A DNA stretch of 64,000 nt from Streptomyces prunicolor NBRC 13075 (lineage in GTDB: Bacteria > Actinomycetota > Actinomycetes > Streptomycetales > Streptomycetaceae), in the NCBI RefSeq assembly GCF_000367365.1, contig NZ_BARF01000064.1:62001-126000 (forward strand), in the 5' to 3' direction. The notes below the pieces were generated by a model. That model saw only the letters and a list, made by a program, of their open reading frames with translations. It was not told where the DNA came from and did no database searches. Shown here one piece after another: positions 53,346 to 61,506 of the stretch. How positions within the stretch are numbered: the first letter of the stretch is position 1; every line of letters starts with the position of its first letter. Position numbers and translations under genes: made by a program.

Positions 53346-54071
53346 ATGTCCAAGGAATTCGAGATCGTCTACGAGTTTGAGGTCGACGCCACGCCGGGGG
53401 AGGTGTGGGACGCCATCACGTCCGGTACGGGCGGGTGGCTGTGGCCGATGGAGTTCGACGGGGAGAAGCGCACCGGGCCCTTCGGGTCCACGCTCACGAA
53501 CTTCGATCCGCCGCACCGGCTCACCGCCCTCAGTGAGGACGTCGGCTTCCCCACCCAGAGTCTCAACCAGATCGACGAGACCATCGAACCCCGTGACGAC
53601 GGTCGGCGGGCCTGGGTGCGGTACGTGCACAGCGGGATCTTCACCGACGACTGGGACAACCAGTACGACGGCGCGCGCAAGCACAACGCGTTCTATCTGC
53701 ACACCCTGCGGGAGTACGTCACCCACTTCGCGGGCCGCCCGGTCGCGTTCGCGACCTTCGACGGCCCCGATGCCTCAACCGCCGCCGACGCCTTCGGAGT
53801 TGTCGGCCGGGCGCTCGGCCTCGCGGACGACACCGCCGAGGGAGCACGGGTCCGGGCCCGCGGGCCCGAAGGCCAACTCCTGGACGCCGTACTCGACTTC
53901 CGCGACCCGTACTTCATCGGACTGCGCACCGACAGCGCGTTGATCCGCTTCTTCGGGCGCAACCACTGGGGCGCCCCGGTCGGCATCAGCGTCCACGACT
54001 TCGCCCCGGACGCCGACGCCAAGACGAACGAACTCGCCTGGCGGAACTGGCTGGACGGGGCCTTCGCCTGA
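53346..54071 (+). CDS. SRPBCC (AHSA1-like) domain protein
   Basis: A 241-residue protein whose first 150 residues form a START/AHSA1 ligand-binding fold (EIVYEFEVDATPGEVWDAITSGTGGWLWPMEFDG). The C-terminal part has DLV-like residues typical of activator-of-Hsp90-homologue relatives (SALIRFFGRNHWGAPVGISVHDF). The ArsR-SRPBCC pairing is widespread in actinomycetes, with unknown ligands. AGGAG precedes ATG by 6 bases. Confidence 0.85.
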   Translation: MSKEFEIVYEFEVDATPGEVWDAITSGTGGWLWPMEFDGEKRTGPFGSTLTNFDPPHRLTALSEDVGFPTQSLNQIDETIEPRDDGRRAWVRYVHSGIFTDDWDNQYDGARKHNAFYLHTLREYVTHFAGRPVAFATFDGPDASTAADAFGVVGRALGLADDTAEGARVRARGPEGQLLDAVLDFRDPYFIGLRTDSALIRFFGRNHWGAPVGISVHDFAPDADAKTNELAWRNWLDGAFA

Positions 54072-54124
54072 CCTGGTGCAAGTCGGCGAGACCCCGTCCA
54101 ACCACCCCCCGTGCCCCCGTGGGC

Positions 54125-54162
54125 CCCGCAGGTGCTACGGCTGGAAGCGCAGCACCTGCGGG
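54125..54162. terminator. Hairpin overlapping the 3' end of the nuclease gene
   Basis: CCCGCAGGTGCT (54125-54136) pairs with AGCACCTGCGGG (54151-54162), 12 bp with a 14-base loop. The nuclease stop codon (54135-54137) is in the stem, so the structure serves convergent transcripts from both sides. Confidence 0.65.
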
Positions 54163-55958
54163 TCGTGGTCGCTGATCTGGTCGTTGAACTCCGAGTTGAT
54201 GTGGACGCTGTCGTACTCGAAGCAGTCCTTGCGGATCGACGGACTGATCAGGATCTGGTCCAGGACCTGCTGGTTGCCCTGGTAGTCGTACGTGTAACGC
54301 TCGTTCTTCGGCAGGGACTTGATCGCCGAGTACAGTTCGCCGTCGCCTTCGAGGATCTTCGCGGTGTCGGAGAACTCGAAGTCGTTCATGTCGCCGAGCG
54401 TGATCACGTCCGCGTTCTTCTGCGCGGCGAGGATCTCGTTGACGAAGGCGTTGACCGCCGTCGCCTGCGCGTGCCGCTGGGTCTCCGAGCTGCGGGTGAC
54501 CGGCTGGTACTGCGCGGTCAGGGGCTGGTCGCCACCCTTGGAGATCAGGTGGTTGGCGATCACGAAGACCGTCTTGCCCTTGAAGACGAACTCGCCCGCG
54601 AGCGGCTTGCGGCTCGCGCTCCAGGCCGCGTTGGCCGGGTCGATCCGGCCGGGGGAGGCGGTGAGTTGGGCCTTGCCGTGCACCTTGGTGACACCGACGG
54701 CGGTCGTCGAGTCGCCGCCCGCGCGGTCGGTGAAGGAGACCCGCTCCGGGTTGAACAGGAACACCTGGCGGATGTTGCCGCCGGGCTCGCCGCCGTCCTG
54801 GTCGTTGACCGGGTCGATCGAACGCCAGTCGTACTTCGGGCCGCCCGCCGCGACGATCGCGTCGATCAGCTTGTTGACCGTGACGCTCGCGTCGACCGTG
54901 CCGTCGTCCGTCGCACCGTTGTTGTCCTGGATCTCCTCCAGGGACACGATGTCGGGGGACTGCAGGTTGTTGACGATCGCGGCGGCGTGCGCGGCGAAGG
55001 TGCCGTCCGACGGGTCGAGGTTCTCGACGTTGTACGTCGCCACCGCGAGCTGGCTCTTCGACTGCTTCTTCGTCGTCTCGCGCTTGAGGCCCGCGCTCTT
55101 CACGGCGCCGATCTCGTTCGCGACGAGGGTGTAGCCGCCGTACTGGTTGAAGTCCAGCGGGCCGGCCGTGGTGCCGGTCAGCTTGTCGCCGACGTTGACG
55201 ACCGGGAAGTCCGCCGTCGCGCCCAGGGACTGGATCTGCAGGCGCCCGCCGTTCTGCGAGTCGTAGGAGCCGTAGATCGTGCCACCGCGCTTGGTGGCGT
55301 TCTCGTGCGGCTTCACCGTGACCCACAGCTCCGCGTACGGGTCGGTCGCGGTGACCACGCGCGCGTCGGAGACCTGGACGTTCATGCCCTCGAGGGACTC
55401 GTAGTAGTCCAGGGCGTACTTCTTCGGCTGGAGCGCCAGCGCGTTGATCGAACCGCTCGCGGCGGTGTCGCCGACCGCGGTGTACGTGCTCGGCACGGAC
55501 CGGTCGCTGATCACCGTGGCGGCCGGAACGGCGTTGCCGCTGGAGACGACGGTGACCGTCGGCTTGGTGATCTCGGTCAGCGACTGGTTGCCCGTGGCGG
55601 CACCGCCCGGCACGTACTCGGAGACCGTGCCGGAGACGGTGACCGAGTCGCCGACGGCGACCTTCGGCGTGGAGCTGGTGAAGACGAAGACGCCCTCGCT
55701 CGTGGCCGGGTTGTCGTCCGGGGTCGCGTCCTGGAACCAGAACCCCTTCGACGAGCCGTACGTACGGACGCCCGTGACGATGCCCGGTACGTCCGCGACC
55801 TTCTGGCCGGCGTACGGGGACACCCGGGTCGTGCCCTGGATGTCATGGATGCGCACGCTGTCGGCGTGCGCGGGCGAGGTGAGGACGATCGTGGACGCCA
55901 CGGAACAGACGGCGGCGACGGTCAGCGCGGCGAGACGCGCGGAGGACTTGCTCGGCAA
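54135..55958 (-). CDS. Secreted endonuclease/exonuclease/phosphatase-family nuclease, TTG start
   Basis: A 607-residue extracellular nuclease of the ExeM/NucH type. A signal peptide (KSSARLAALTVAAVCSVASTIVLTSPAHA) is followed by an OB-like domain (VRIHDIQGTTRVSPYAGQKVADVPGIVTGV) and an endonuclease/exonuclease/phosphatase catalytic domain: NVENLDPSD, SLEEIQDNNG (Glu), ANHLISKGGD (His), LGDMNDFEFSD (Asp/Asn) and the final SDHDPQVLRF. It probably degrades extracellular DNA for phosphate. TTG 55958 is preferred because GGAGGG lies 6 bases upstream; the ATG at 55982 has no ribosome site. Confidence 0.9.
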   Translation of the reverse strand: MPSKSSARLAALTVAAVCSVASTIVLTSPAHADSVRIHDIQGTTRVSPYAGQKVADVPGIVTGVRTYGSSKGFWFQDATPDDNPATSEGVFVFTSSTPKVAVGDSVTVSGTVSEYVPGGAATGNQSLTEITKPTVTVVSSGNAVPAATVISDRSVPSTYTAVGDTAASGSINALALQPKKYALDYYESLEGMNVQVSDARVVTATDPYAELWVTVKPHENATKRGGTIYGSYDSQNGGRLQIQSLGATADFPVVNVGDKLTGTTAGPLDFNQYGGYTLVANEIGAVKSAGLKRETTKKQSKSQLAVATYNVENLDPSDGTFAAHAAAIVNNLQSPDIVSLEEIQDNNGATDDGTVDASVTVNKLIDAIVAAGGPKYDWRSIDPVNDQDGGEPGGNIRQVFLFNPERVSFTDRAGGDSTTAVGVTKVHGKAQLTASPGRIDPANAAWSASRKPLAGEFVFKGKTVFVIANHLISKGGDQPLTAQYQPVTRSSETQRHAQATAVNAFVNEILAAQKNADVITLGDMNDFEFSDTAKILEGDGELYSAIKSLPKNERYTYDYQGNQQVLDQILISPSIRKDCFEYDSVHINSEFNDQISDHDPQVLRFQP

Positions 55959-56061
55959 CGGGATCCCTCCGGGGACATGCATGAGTGCCGGGACGAGGGT
56001 GATGGAACAGGTGACAACAGGTGATACGGCGGTGGGAGCCGCGAACCGGTGGGGCGGTGGC

Positions 56062-56114
56062 GACGCGCGTAGAACTTACCTGGAATGGGTGTCCATGACA
56101 TTTCTACGCGCGTC
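56062..56114. promoter_or_regulatory. Perfect 13-bp inverted repeat upstream of the nuclease gene
   Basis: GACGCGCGTAGAA (56062-56074) and TTCTACGCGCGTC (56102-56114) are exact inverted repeats separated by 27 bp. They lie about 100 bp before the leftward nuclease start and 180 bp before the rightward gene. The rest of this 330-bp gap shows no gene. It could be a DNA-binding site or an RNA stem; the separation favours a looped or two-site operator. Confidence 0.6.
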
Positions 56115-56292
56115 AATCTCATTGCGAGGCCGCCCAGTTGTCAAGGTTTCGGCCATGTACTCCTCGTGGCCGGAACATGAACCGGGCGGCATGGGTCGAA
56201 ATCCGTCTAGGCTGAGCGGCTGAGTCGTGTGTCGTGTACGGCCGTCGTACAGCCGTCGTACGGCCTTCGAGGCGCCCTAGGAGAACCCACCG

Positions 56293-57729
56293 ATGTCAGA
56301 CAGCTCCCCCTTGCCGCCGGTGCGGCTGCACTCCGAAGCGGAGCTGGCGCGCGACGCGCTGTCCACACCCCTGCTCGCCCGGGCCGCACGGCTCGCCCGC
56401 TGGGCGGGACCCGACACCCGCATCGACGCCGGTGGCAGCCTTGTCGACGAGCAACTGCCCGCCGCGGCCGAGCTCCTCGGCCTCACCGGCGAGGACGCCG
56501 CGGCCGACGCGAGCGAGGCCTGGCGGGTCGCCGTGGACACCGGGCTCGTCGAGGTCGTCGACGAGGAGGAGGGCACCGTAGCGGCGGGCGAGGAGCTGGC
56601 ACAGCTCACCTCCGGCTCGCCCGGCGATGTGCTCGCGGTGTGGCTCGGAGCCCTCGACACTCTTCTCGCGGACGCGAGCGTGCCCGATCTGGACGGTCTT
56701 GTCGACGCCATGGACGAGGGCGGCGAGGTCGATTTCTCGTCACTCGACTGGGACCCCGAGGCGGAGGCCGAGTTCCTCGACGGCGTCCTCGGCAACCTTT
56801 ACCTCCTGACCGTCAACGAGGACGGCCCCGGCGACGGCCCCGTCCCGCTGCCCGCGCTCGCCGCGTCGATGATCGTGCCCAGCGACATGGGTGAGCCCAC
56901 CAACGACGTCCTGGAGCAGGTCTCCGACGCGATGATGCGCCTCGACGACCAGTTCCGGCTCCTCGAACCGGTCGGCATCGTCGAGTACCAGCCCGTCGAC
57001 GAGGCCCTCATGGCCGACCCCGACGAACTGACCGACGGACCCTCCGCGCCCGTCGACGAGACCGACGTCACCCGCTACGGCATGGTCCGCCTCACCCCCC
57101 TCGGCCTCTACGGCCTGCGCGCCCGCCTCCTCGAAGCGGGCTTCGCCGCCCCCGCCGTAGGAGATCTCGCGGACAAGGGCGCGGACGCGCTGCTCGACGG
57201 GACGTCGACGTTCCCGCAGGCGGCCGCGCGGGCCGAGACCGAGCAGTGGCTGGCCGGTCGTGAACCCCTGGCGGCGGCACGGGAGTTGCTCGCCGCGGCC
57301 CGCGGCGCCGACACCGGAGCGCCGCTACGGCGGCTGCTCTGCCAGCAGGCGCTCTCCCTCGTCGGCGACGAGGCCGAGCCCGCGCTGCGCGAGGTGCTCG
57401 ACGACCCCGAACTGGGCGGCCTCGCCCGGGTCTGGCTGAGCGAGCACGGCGCGAGCGATGTCCCCGCGCCCTCCGAGGACCTGGTGTTCTGGCTGACCGT
57501 CGACACGGTCGCCGCGCAGCTCGCCGCCGAGGGCAACTCCGAGGAGCTGCAGGCCCTGGTCGAGGGCCTGGCCCAGCAGCACAACGGGTTCTTCGCGGCG
57601 GCCTGGCGGGTCGACCACCCGGCAACCGCGGACGTCCTGGAGGCGATGGGCCGGCTGCACCCGGACAAGCGGATCGCGAAGGAAGCGCGCAAGGCGGCGT
57701 TCAAGGCGCGTTCCCAGCAAGGGAATTGA
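56293..57729 (+). CDS. Large acidic protein of unknown function
   Basis: A 478-residue protein with no signal peptide or membrane helix, very rich in Asp, Glu, Ala and Leu (for example GGEVDFSSLDWDPEAEAEFLDG). The C-terminal third reads as helical repeats (AARELLAAARGADTGAPLRRLLCQQALSLVG, PALREVLDDPELGGLARVWLSEH) like a short HEAT-like array, ending in a basic tail KEARKAAFKARSQ. Conserved streptomycete proteins of this look are known, but I cannot name a function. It ends at a strong bidirectional terminator. Confidence 0.8.
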   Translation: MSDSSPLPPVRLHSEAELARDALSTPLLARAARLARWAGPDTRIDAGGSLVDEQLPAAAELLGLTGEDAAADASEAWRVAVDTGLVEVVDEEEGTVAAGEELAQLTSGSPGDVLAVWLGALDTLLADASVPDLDGLVDAMDEGGEVDFSSLDWDPEAEAEFLDGVLGNLYLLTVNEDGPGDGPVPLPALAASMIVPSDMGEPTNDVLEQVSDAMMRLDDQFRLLEPVGIVEYQPVDEALMADPDELTDGPSAPVDETDVTRYGMVRLTPLGLYGLRARLLEAGFAAPAVGDLADKGADALLDGTSTFPQAAARAETEQWLAGREPLAAARELLAAARGADTGAPLRRLLCQQALSLVGDEAEPALREVLDDPELGGLARVWLSEHGASDVPAPSEDLVFWLTVDTVAAQLAAEGNSEELQALVEGLAQQHNGFFAAAWRVDHPATADVLEAMGRLHPDKRIAKEARKAAFKARSQQGN

Positions 57730-57742
57730 CGCGGAAAGCCGA

Positions 57743-57770
57743 GGTGTGGGGAGGGCGACCTCCCCACACC
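57743..57770. terminator. Bidirectional terminator
   Basis: GGTGTGGGGAGG (57743-57754) and CCTCCCCACACC (57759-57770) form a perfect 12-bp stem around GCGA, between two convergent genes. Confidence 0.92.
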
Positions 57771-57786
57771 CCGACGGTTCACCGCC

Positions 57787-58233
57787 TCAGCAGTGGTAGC
57801 TCGTCGTGTGCTTGAACGACGAGGAGTCCCCGTTGAAGCCGTACGTACCCCGGTAGGCCGGCGGGTTCTGGAACTCGCCGACGAGGGTCGTCGCGTTGGC
57901 GTGGGCGCCCTGGCCGGTGCGCTTCGCGTCGAGACGGATCGTCTCGCCCATGAAGCCGCCCGTGATGTCCCAGGGGGCGCCGCTGATGCCGGAGGTGATC
58001 TTGCCGCCGGTCACGACGTGCGGGTACGTGTTGGGGTTGTACTCCACCTCGATGGCGAAGGTCATCGACCCGTTGTGCAGTTCCAGCTTGGTGGACGCGG
58101 AGGCCGCCTCGGCGGTCATGTCCTGCTGGGAGGCGAACGCCTCGTCACGCGTCTTTACTTCCGCGCCCTGGGGATTGTGGAAACGGTGCTCGGAGCCGGT
58201 ATGGCTCTTCTGCCGCTTGGCCTGCGTGGTCAT
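57787..58233 (-). CDS. Small beta-rich protein of unknown function
   Basis: A 148-residue protein, not recognised. After a basic, polar N terminus (TTQAKRQKSHTGSEHRFHN) the sequence alternates in a beta-strand pattern (SMTFAIEVEYNPNTYPHVVTGGKITSG, GETIRLDAKRTGQG, TTLVGEFQNPPAYRGTYGFNG), like a small lipocalin- or avidin-type barrel, ending in YHC. No signal peptide. It lies 57 bp downstream of a trypsin-like protease gene on the same strand, so the two may be co-transcribed. Confidence 0.75.
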   Translation of the reverse strand: MTTQAKRQKSHTGSEHRFHNPQGAEVKTRDEAFASQQDMTAEAASASTKLELHNGSMTFAIEVEYNPNTYPHVVTGGKITSGISGAPWDITGGFMGETIRLDAKRTGQGAHANATTLVGEFQNPPAYRGTYGFNGDSSSFKHTTSYHC

Positions 58234-58290
58234 GCTGATTCCCTCTTCCGGTACAGGTGTTGAGCGACCGTTACGGGTGCTGAGTGACCG

Positions 58291-59454
58291 TCAGGCAAGC
58301 TGCTCGGCGATCTCCACCCGCAGCAGCGCGCGGACGTTCTCGATGTGGTTGGCGACGGTGACGACCGAGGAACCCGCGAAGAGCAGACCGGTCGCGACGT
58401 TGTCGAGGGAGGTCACCAGCGAACCGGAGTCGCCGCCCGCCGAGATGCTCGTCGTCAGGACCTGGTCCAAGAACCGGGCCGTGCCCGCCGTGCCGTAGCC
58501 GACGTCGATCGTGACGTCGGTCGCGATGATCCGGCCGAAGCTGATGTTCGTCGTACGGCCGGTCTTCTTCACCAGGTCGCCGACCGAGACGTTGGCCTTG
58601 CGCCGCCAGGCGCGCGGCGCACCGCTGAAGTGCTGCTCACGGGTGGCGTCCTGGAAGTCCACGGCGCCGAGCGCGCAGTCCACCACGTTGTTGTGGCGCT
58701 CCACCGGGATCTGCGGCGCGAACTGGATAGGGATGAACCGGTCCAGGGTCGCGAGACGGTCGTCCGGGTCCGTGCCGCCGTCGTACGCGCCGGGCTGCAG
58801 GATCGAACTCCCCGGCTGGGCGCGGTTGCAGTCGGCCAGCACGTGGTTGTTGGAGAGGACGTAGAACCGCGCGGGGGTGCCGAGGCCGGGACCCGGCGGG
58901 TCCACGGAGGCGCCCGGCAGGAAGTCGTACACCACGCTGCCCAACGTGCCCGCGGTCACTCGCACGTTGCCGATCGAGACGCCTGAACGGGCCGGGCGCA
59001 TACGGCGCTTGAGGAGCTGCGGCTCGAACCGGCCGAGCCCGCCGAGCTCTTCCAGCAACGGCTGCGTGAGGCCGGCGAGTTGCTCGGCCGTGCTGCCGTC
59101 GCTCCGGTAGGAGGTACCGCGGTCCTCGGAGCGGCCCGGGGTCCGGCGTTGCTGCTGCTGACGCTGCGCGGCGACATGGCCGACCGCGACGACGTCGGTG
59201 GGGGTGCCGTCGTCCATCGTGCGCGGGATGACATCCCGCTCGGGGAGCTGGGACTCCGGCACCTTCTGGGTCACGAACACCAGCACGGCCGCTTCGCCCG
59301 TGGCCTGTCCGTCGATCCACTTCACGCCGTGGCCGAAGCCGACGACGTTGGCCAGCGGCGACTGCGGCCGCAGGAAGTCTGAATTCGCTTGCCGACGGGA
59401 GCTGTCACTCAGCTGGCCGCCGGTCGGTCCTCGCATCATCTCGGGCTGGCTCAC
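58291..59454 (-). CDS. Trypsin-like serine protease-fold protein
   Basis: A 387-residue protein with a chymotrypsin-type catalytic domain in its second half: His in LSNNHVLAD, Asp in VVDCALGAVD and Ser in SAGGDSGSLV. There is no obvious signal peptide, so it is likely intracellular or exported by another route. The first 100 residues include VVGFGHGVKWIDGQATGEAAVLVFVTQK, a segment seen in bacterial proteases related to plant NAL1. GTG 59454 has GAGG upstream; ATG 59469 is also possible. Confidence 0.82.
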   Translation of the reverse strand: MSQPEMMRGPTGGQLSDSSRRQANSDFLRPQSPLANVVGFGHGVKWIDGQATGEAAVLVFVTQKVPESQLPERDVIPRTMDDGTPTDVVAVGHVAAQRQQQQRRTPGRSEDRGTSYRSDGSTAEQLAGLTQPLLEELGGLGRFEPQLLKRRMRPARSGVSIGNVRVTAGTLGSVVYDFLPGASVDPPGPGLGTPARFYVLSNNHVLADCNRAQPGSSILQPGAYDGGTDPDDRLATLDRFIPIQFAPQIPVERHNNVVDCALGAVDFQDATREQHFSGAPRAWRRKANVSVGDLVKKTGRTTNISFGRIIATDVTIDVGYGTAGTARFLDQVLTTSISAGGDSGSLVTSLDNVATGLLFAGSSVVTVANHIENVRALLRVEIAEQLA

Positions 59455-59802
59455 GCCAGACCACCTCATCAGATCACGGCTCTTGGTCCCTTACGGGCTA
59501 CGGCGATCGCGCCTTCTCGAAAGGGCCGGTCGCGGGGGGCACTTCCCGCTCACATGGGCCGGCTTCGTGAGCCGGCCTTCTGCGGTGTGCTCTTCAGGTC
59601 TATGGCCGGGGAGCAGGCGGAGTCAAGGCAATCTGAAATGAATCACGAATTTCGCCCCGATCCATACTTTCCGTCCGCTACACGCCCTTTGGCCTTGCTT
59701 TCGAAGCGTCGCCAGGCCAGTTCTTCCGGAGCGGAGGACTTTTGGGTTTCGTGGGGGAGTACATACGGATTCATGGAAGGGAGACTGGTGATGTCGCTCG
59801 GT

Positions 59803-59824
59803 GTTCAACTCCCGTTCAGACATG
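59803..59824 (+). promoter_or_regulatory. Pho-box-like direct repeats
   Basis: GTTCAACTCCC (59803-59813) and GTTCAGACATG (59814-59824) are two adjacent 11-bp units starting with GTTCA, the unit size and head of the PhoP-binding direct repeats in Streptomyces. They lie 69 bp before a phosphatase gene, where phosphate control is expected. The rest of the 440-bp gap shows no gene. Confidence 0.65.
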
Positions 59825-59892
59825 GGCGGAAGCGTGGCGCCGACCGAGGTCCGCCACCCTCCACGGCACACCCACCGTCACAGGAGACACGC

Positions 59893-61350
59893 ATGTCGCT
59901 CACCCGCAGGGATTTCACCGCAAAGTCCGCGCTGACCGGTGCCGGGGTCGCGCTGGCGGGCAGCGTCGGCGCCCTCGCCACCGCGCCCAACGCCCTCGCC
60001 GCCACCGACACCGACAGTGAGAACTCGGCGGCCGAATACGGCCACGGACACCAGCACCCCGGCGTCGGCTACGGCCCGCTGCTCGCCGACCCGGACGGCC
60101 TCCTCGCCCTCCCCGCCGGCTTCAAATACCGCGTCATCACCTACAGCGGGAAAACCAAGCTGGAGTCGGGCGAGTTCACCCCCTCCAACCACGACGGCAC
60201 GTCCACCTTCGACGGCCCGCGCGGCGCCACCCTCCTCGTCAACAACCACGAGCTGGCCGGCCCCCGCGCCCAGTGGCCCCACCCCGTCCCGCTCACCGAG
60301 GGCCTCGTCTACGACCCCGCCGGGGCCGGCGGCTGCACGGTCGTCGAGGTCCGCCGCGACCATGTCGCCGAGTGGGTCGGCATCGCCGGCACCGTCACCA
60401 ACTGCGCGGGTGGCAACACCCCTTGGGACACCTGGCTCACCTGTGAGGAGACCGAGGACAAGGCCGGCACCAACGGCTTCACCAAGGACCACGGTTACGT
60501 CTTCGAGGTCGACCCGGTCGACCGTCGCGCCAACCGAAACCCCAAGCCCATCAAGGCACTTGGCCGCTACGCCCACGAGGCGGTGGTCGTCGACCCCAAG
60601 CGTGGCCACCTCTACCTCACCGAGGACGCGTCGGGCCCGAACGGCCTCCTCTACCGCTGGACCCCGCCGGAGCACTTCCACCACGGCCGCGGCAAGCTCC
60701 GCACCCTCGCCGACGACGCGGGCGTCCTCCAGGCCTTCAAGTGCTTCGACTCCGGCGGCAAGTTCATCGACGACCTCTCCCGCGCCACGAAGATCGGCAC
60801 GGTCTACGGCGTCGACTGGATCGACGTCCCCGACCGCGACGCGAAGACGGTCTCGGTCCGCAAGCAGTTCGCCGCCGGAGAGATCACCCGCGCCCGCAAG
60901 CTCGAGGGCATGTGGTGGGGCGACGGCGGCACCTACATCGTCTCCTCGTTCGCCCGCACGGAGAGCCCCGTCCAGCACGACGGCGCCGTCTGGTTCTACG
61001 ACCCCAAGCGCCGCACCCTCACCCTCAAGGTCCTCATCGGCGTCAACCCCGACCCGTCCGTGGACGGCGCGTTCGACGGCCCCGACAACATCACCGTCTC
61101 TCCCTACGGCGGCCTCGTCATCGCCGAGGACGGCGAGGGCGTCCAGCACCTGTTCGGCGCGACCGACAGCGGGCGCACGTACCCGATCGCCCGCAACGAA
61201 CTCAACATCGGCACCGAAGAGAAGCCGGAATACAGCGAGTTCACGGGCGTGACCTTCTCGCCCGACGGCAAGACGCTGTTCGCGAACATCCAGACGCCGG
61301 GGATCATGCTGGCGATCACGGGGCCTTGGAAGCGGCAGAAGCGCGGCTGA
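59893..61350 (+). CDS. Tat-exported PhoX-like alkaline phosphatase (DUF839)
   Basis: A 485-residue protein of the PhoX/DUF839 beta-propeller phosphatase family. The twin-arginine signal (TRRDFTAKSALTGAGVALAG, cut after ALA) sends folded, metal-loaded protein outside. Typical segments are NNHELAGPRAQWPHPVPLTEG, GNTPWDTWLTCEETED (acidic metal ligands), GRYAHEAVVVDPKRGHLYLTEDA and GPDNITVSPYGGLVIAEDG. PhoX enzymes use calcium and iron. ATG 59893 follows AGGAGA. The upstream GTTCA repeats suggest induction by phosphate shortage. Confidence 0.88.
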   Translation: MSLTRRDFTAKSALTGAGVALAGSVGALATAPNALAATDTDSENSAAEYGHGHQHPGVGYGPLLADPDGLLALPAGFKYRVITYSGKTKLESGEFTPSNHDGTSTFDGPRGATLLVNNHELAGPRAQWPHPVPLTEGLVYDPAGAGGCTVVEVRRDHVAEWVGIAGTVTNCAGGNTPWDTWLTCEETEDKAGTNGFTKDHGYVFEVDPVDRRANRNPKPIKALGRYAHEAVVVDPKRGHLYLTEDASGPNGLLYRWTPPEHFHHGRGKLRTLADDAGVLQAFKCFDSGGKFIDDLSRATKIGTVYGVDWIDVPDRDAKTVSVRKQFAAGEITRARKLEGMWWGDGGTYIVSSFARTESPVQHDGAVWFYDPKRRTLTLKVLIGVNPDPSVDGAFDGPDNITVSPYGGLVIAEDGEGVQHLFGATDSGRTYPIARNELNIGTEEKPEYSEFTGVTFSPDGKTLFANIQTPGIMLAITGPWKRQKRG

Positions 61351-61372
61351 ACTCCCGTACGGAATTAATTGG

Positions 61373-61403
61373 TTGGCCCCTCCAGAGCTGTGCCTCCTAC
61401 TCT
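61373..61403 (+). promoter_or_regulatory. Candidate promoter of the Y RNA pair
   Basis: TTGGCC (61373-61378) and TACTCT (61398-61403) with 19-bp spacing would start transcription near 61410, about ten bases before the first Y RNA stem. No room for a separate promoter exists between the two RNAs, so they are probably made as one transcript. Confidence 0.45.
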
Positions 61404-61420
61404 GAGATCACAACAGCACG

Positions 61421-61498
61421 CACCTCCCGGTGCGCAGGCGGCGGTTACTTCGTTGTGATCGAAAAAGACACCGCAGCCGTTCTTGATCTCGGGAGGCG
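61421..61498 (+). ncRNA. Y RNA 1 (short form)
   Basis: A predicted small RNA of about 75-80 nt upstream of the Ro60-family gene. Its ends pair as CCTCCCG (61423-61429) with CGGGAGG (61490-61496), then a G-U pair, an asymmetric internal loop (TGCGCA on the 5' side), an inner helix GGC/GCC and GCGGT/ACCGC broken by one G-A mismatch (61437-61445, 61470-61478), and a 24-nt apical loop with five A. The 5' core matches the next RNA at 27 of 30 positions, and the 3' element GATCTCGGG is identical in both. A shared core around an internal loop and a closed terminal stem is Y RNA architecture, the core being the expected Ro-binding part. It has no tRNA-like insert. Ends are approximate. Confidence 0.75.
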
Positions 61499-61506
61499 CA
61501 GCTCAT

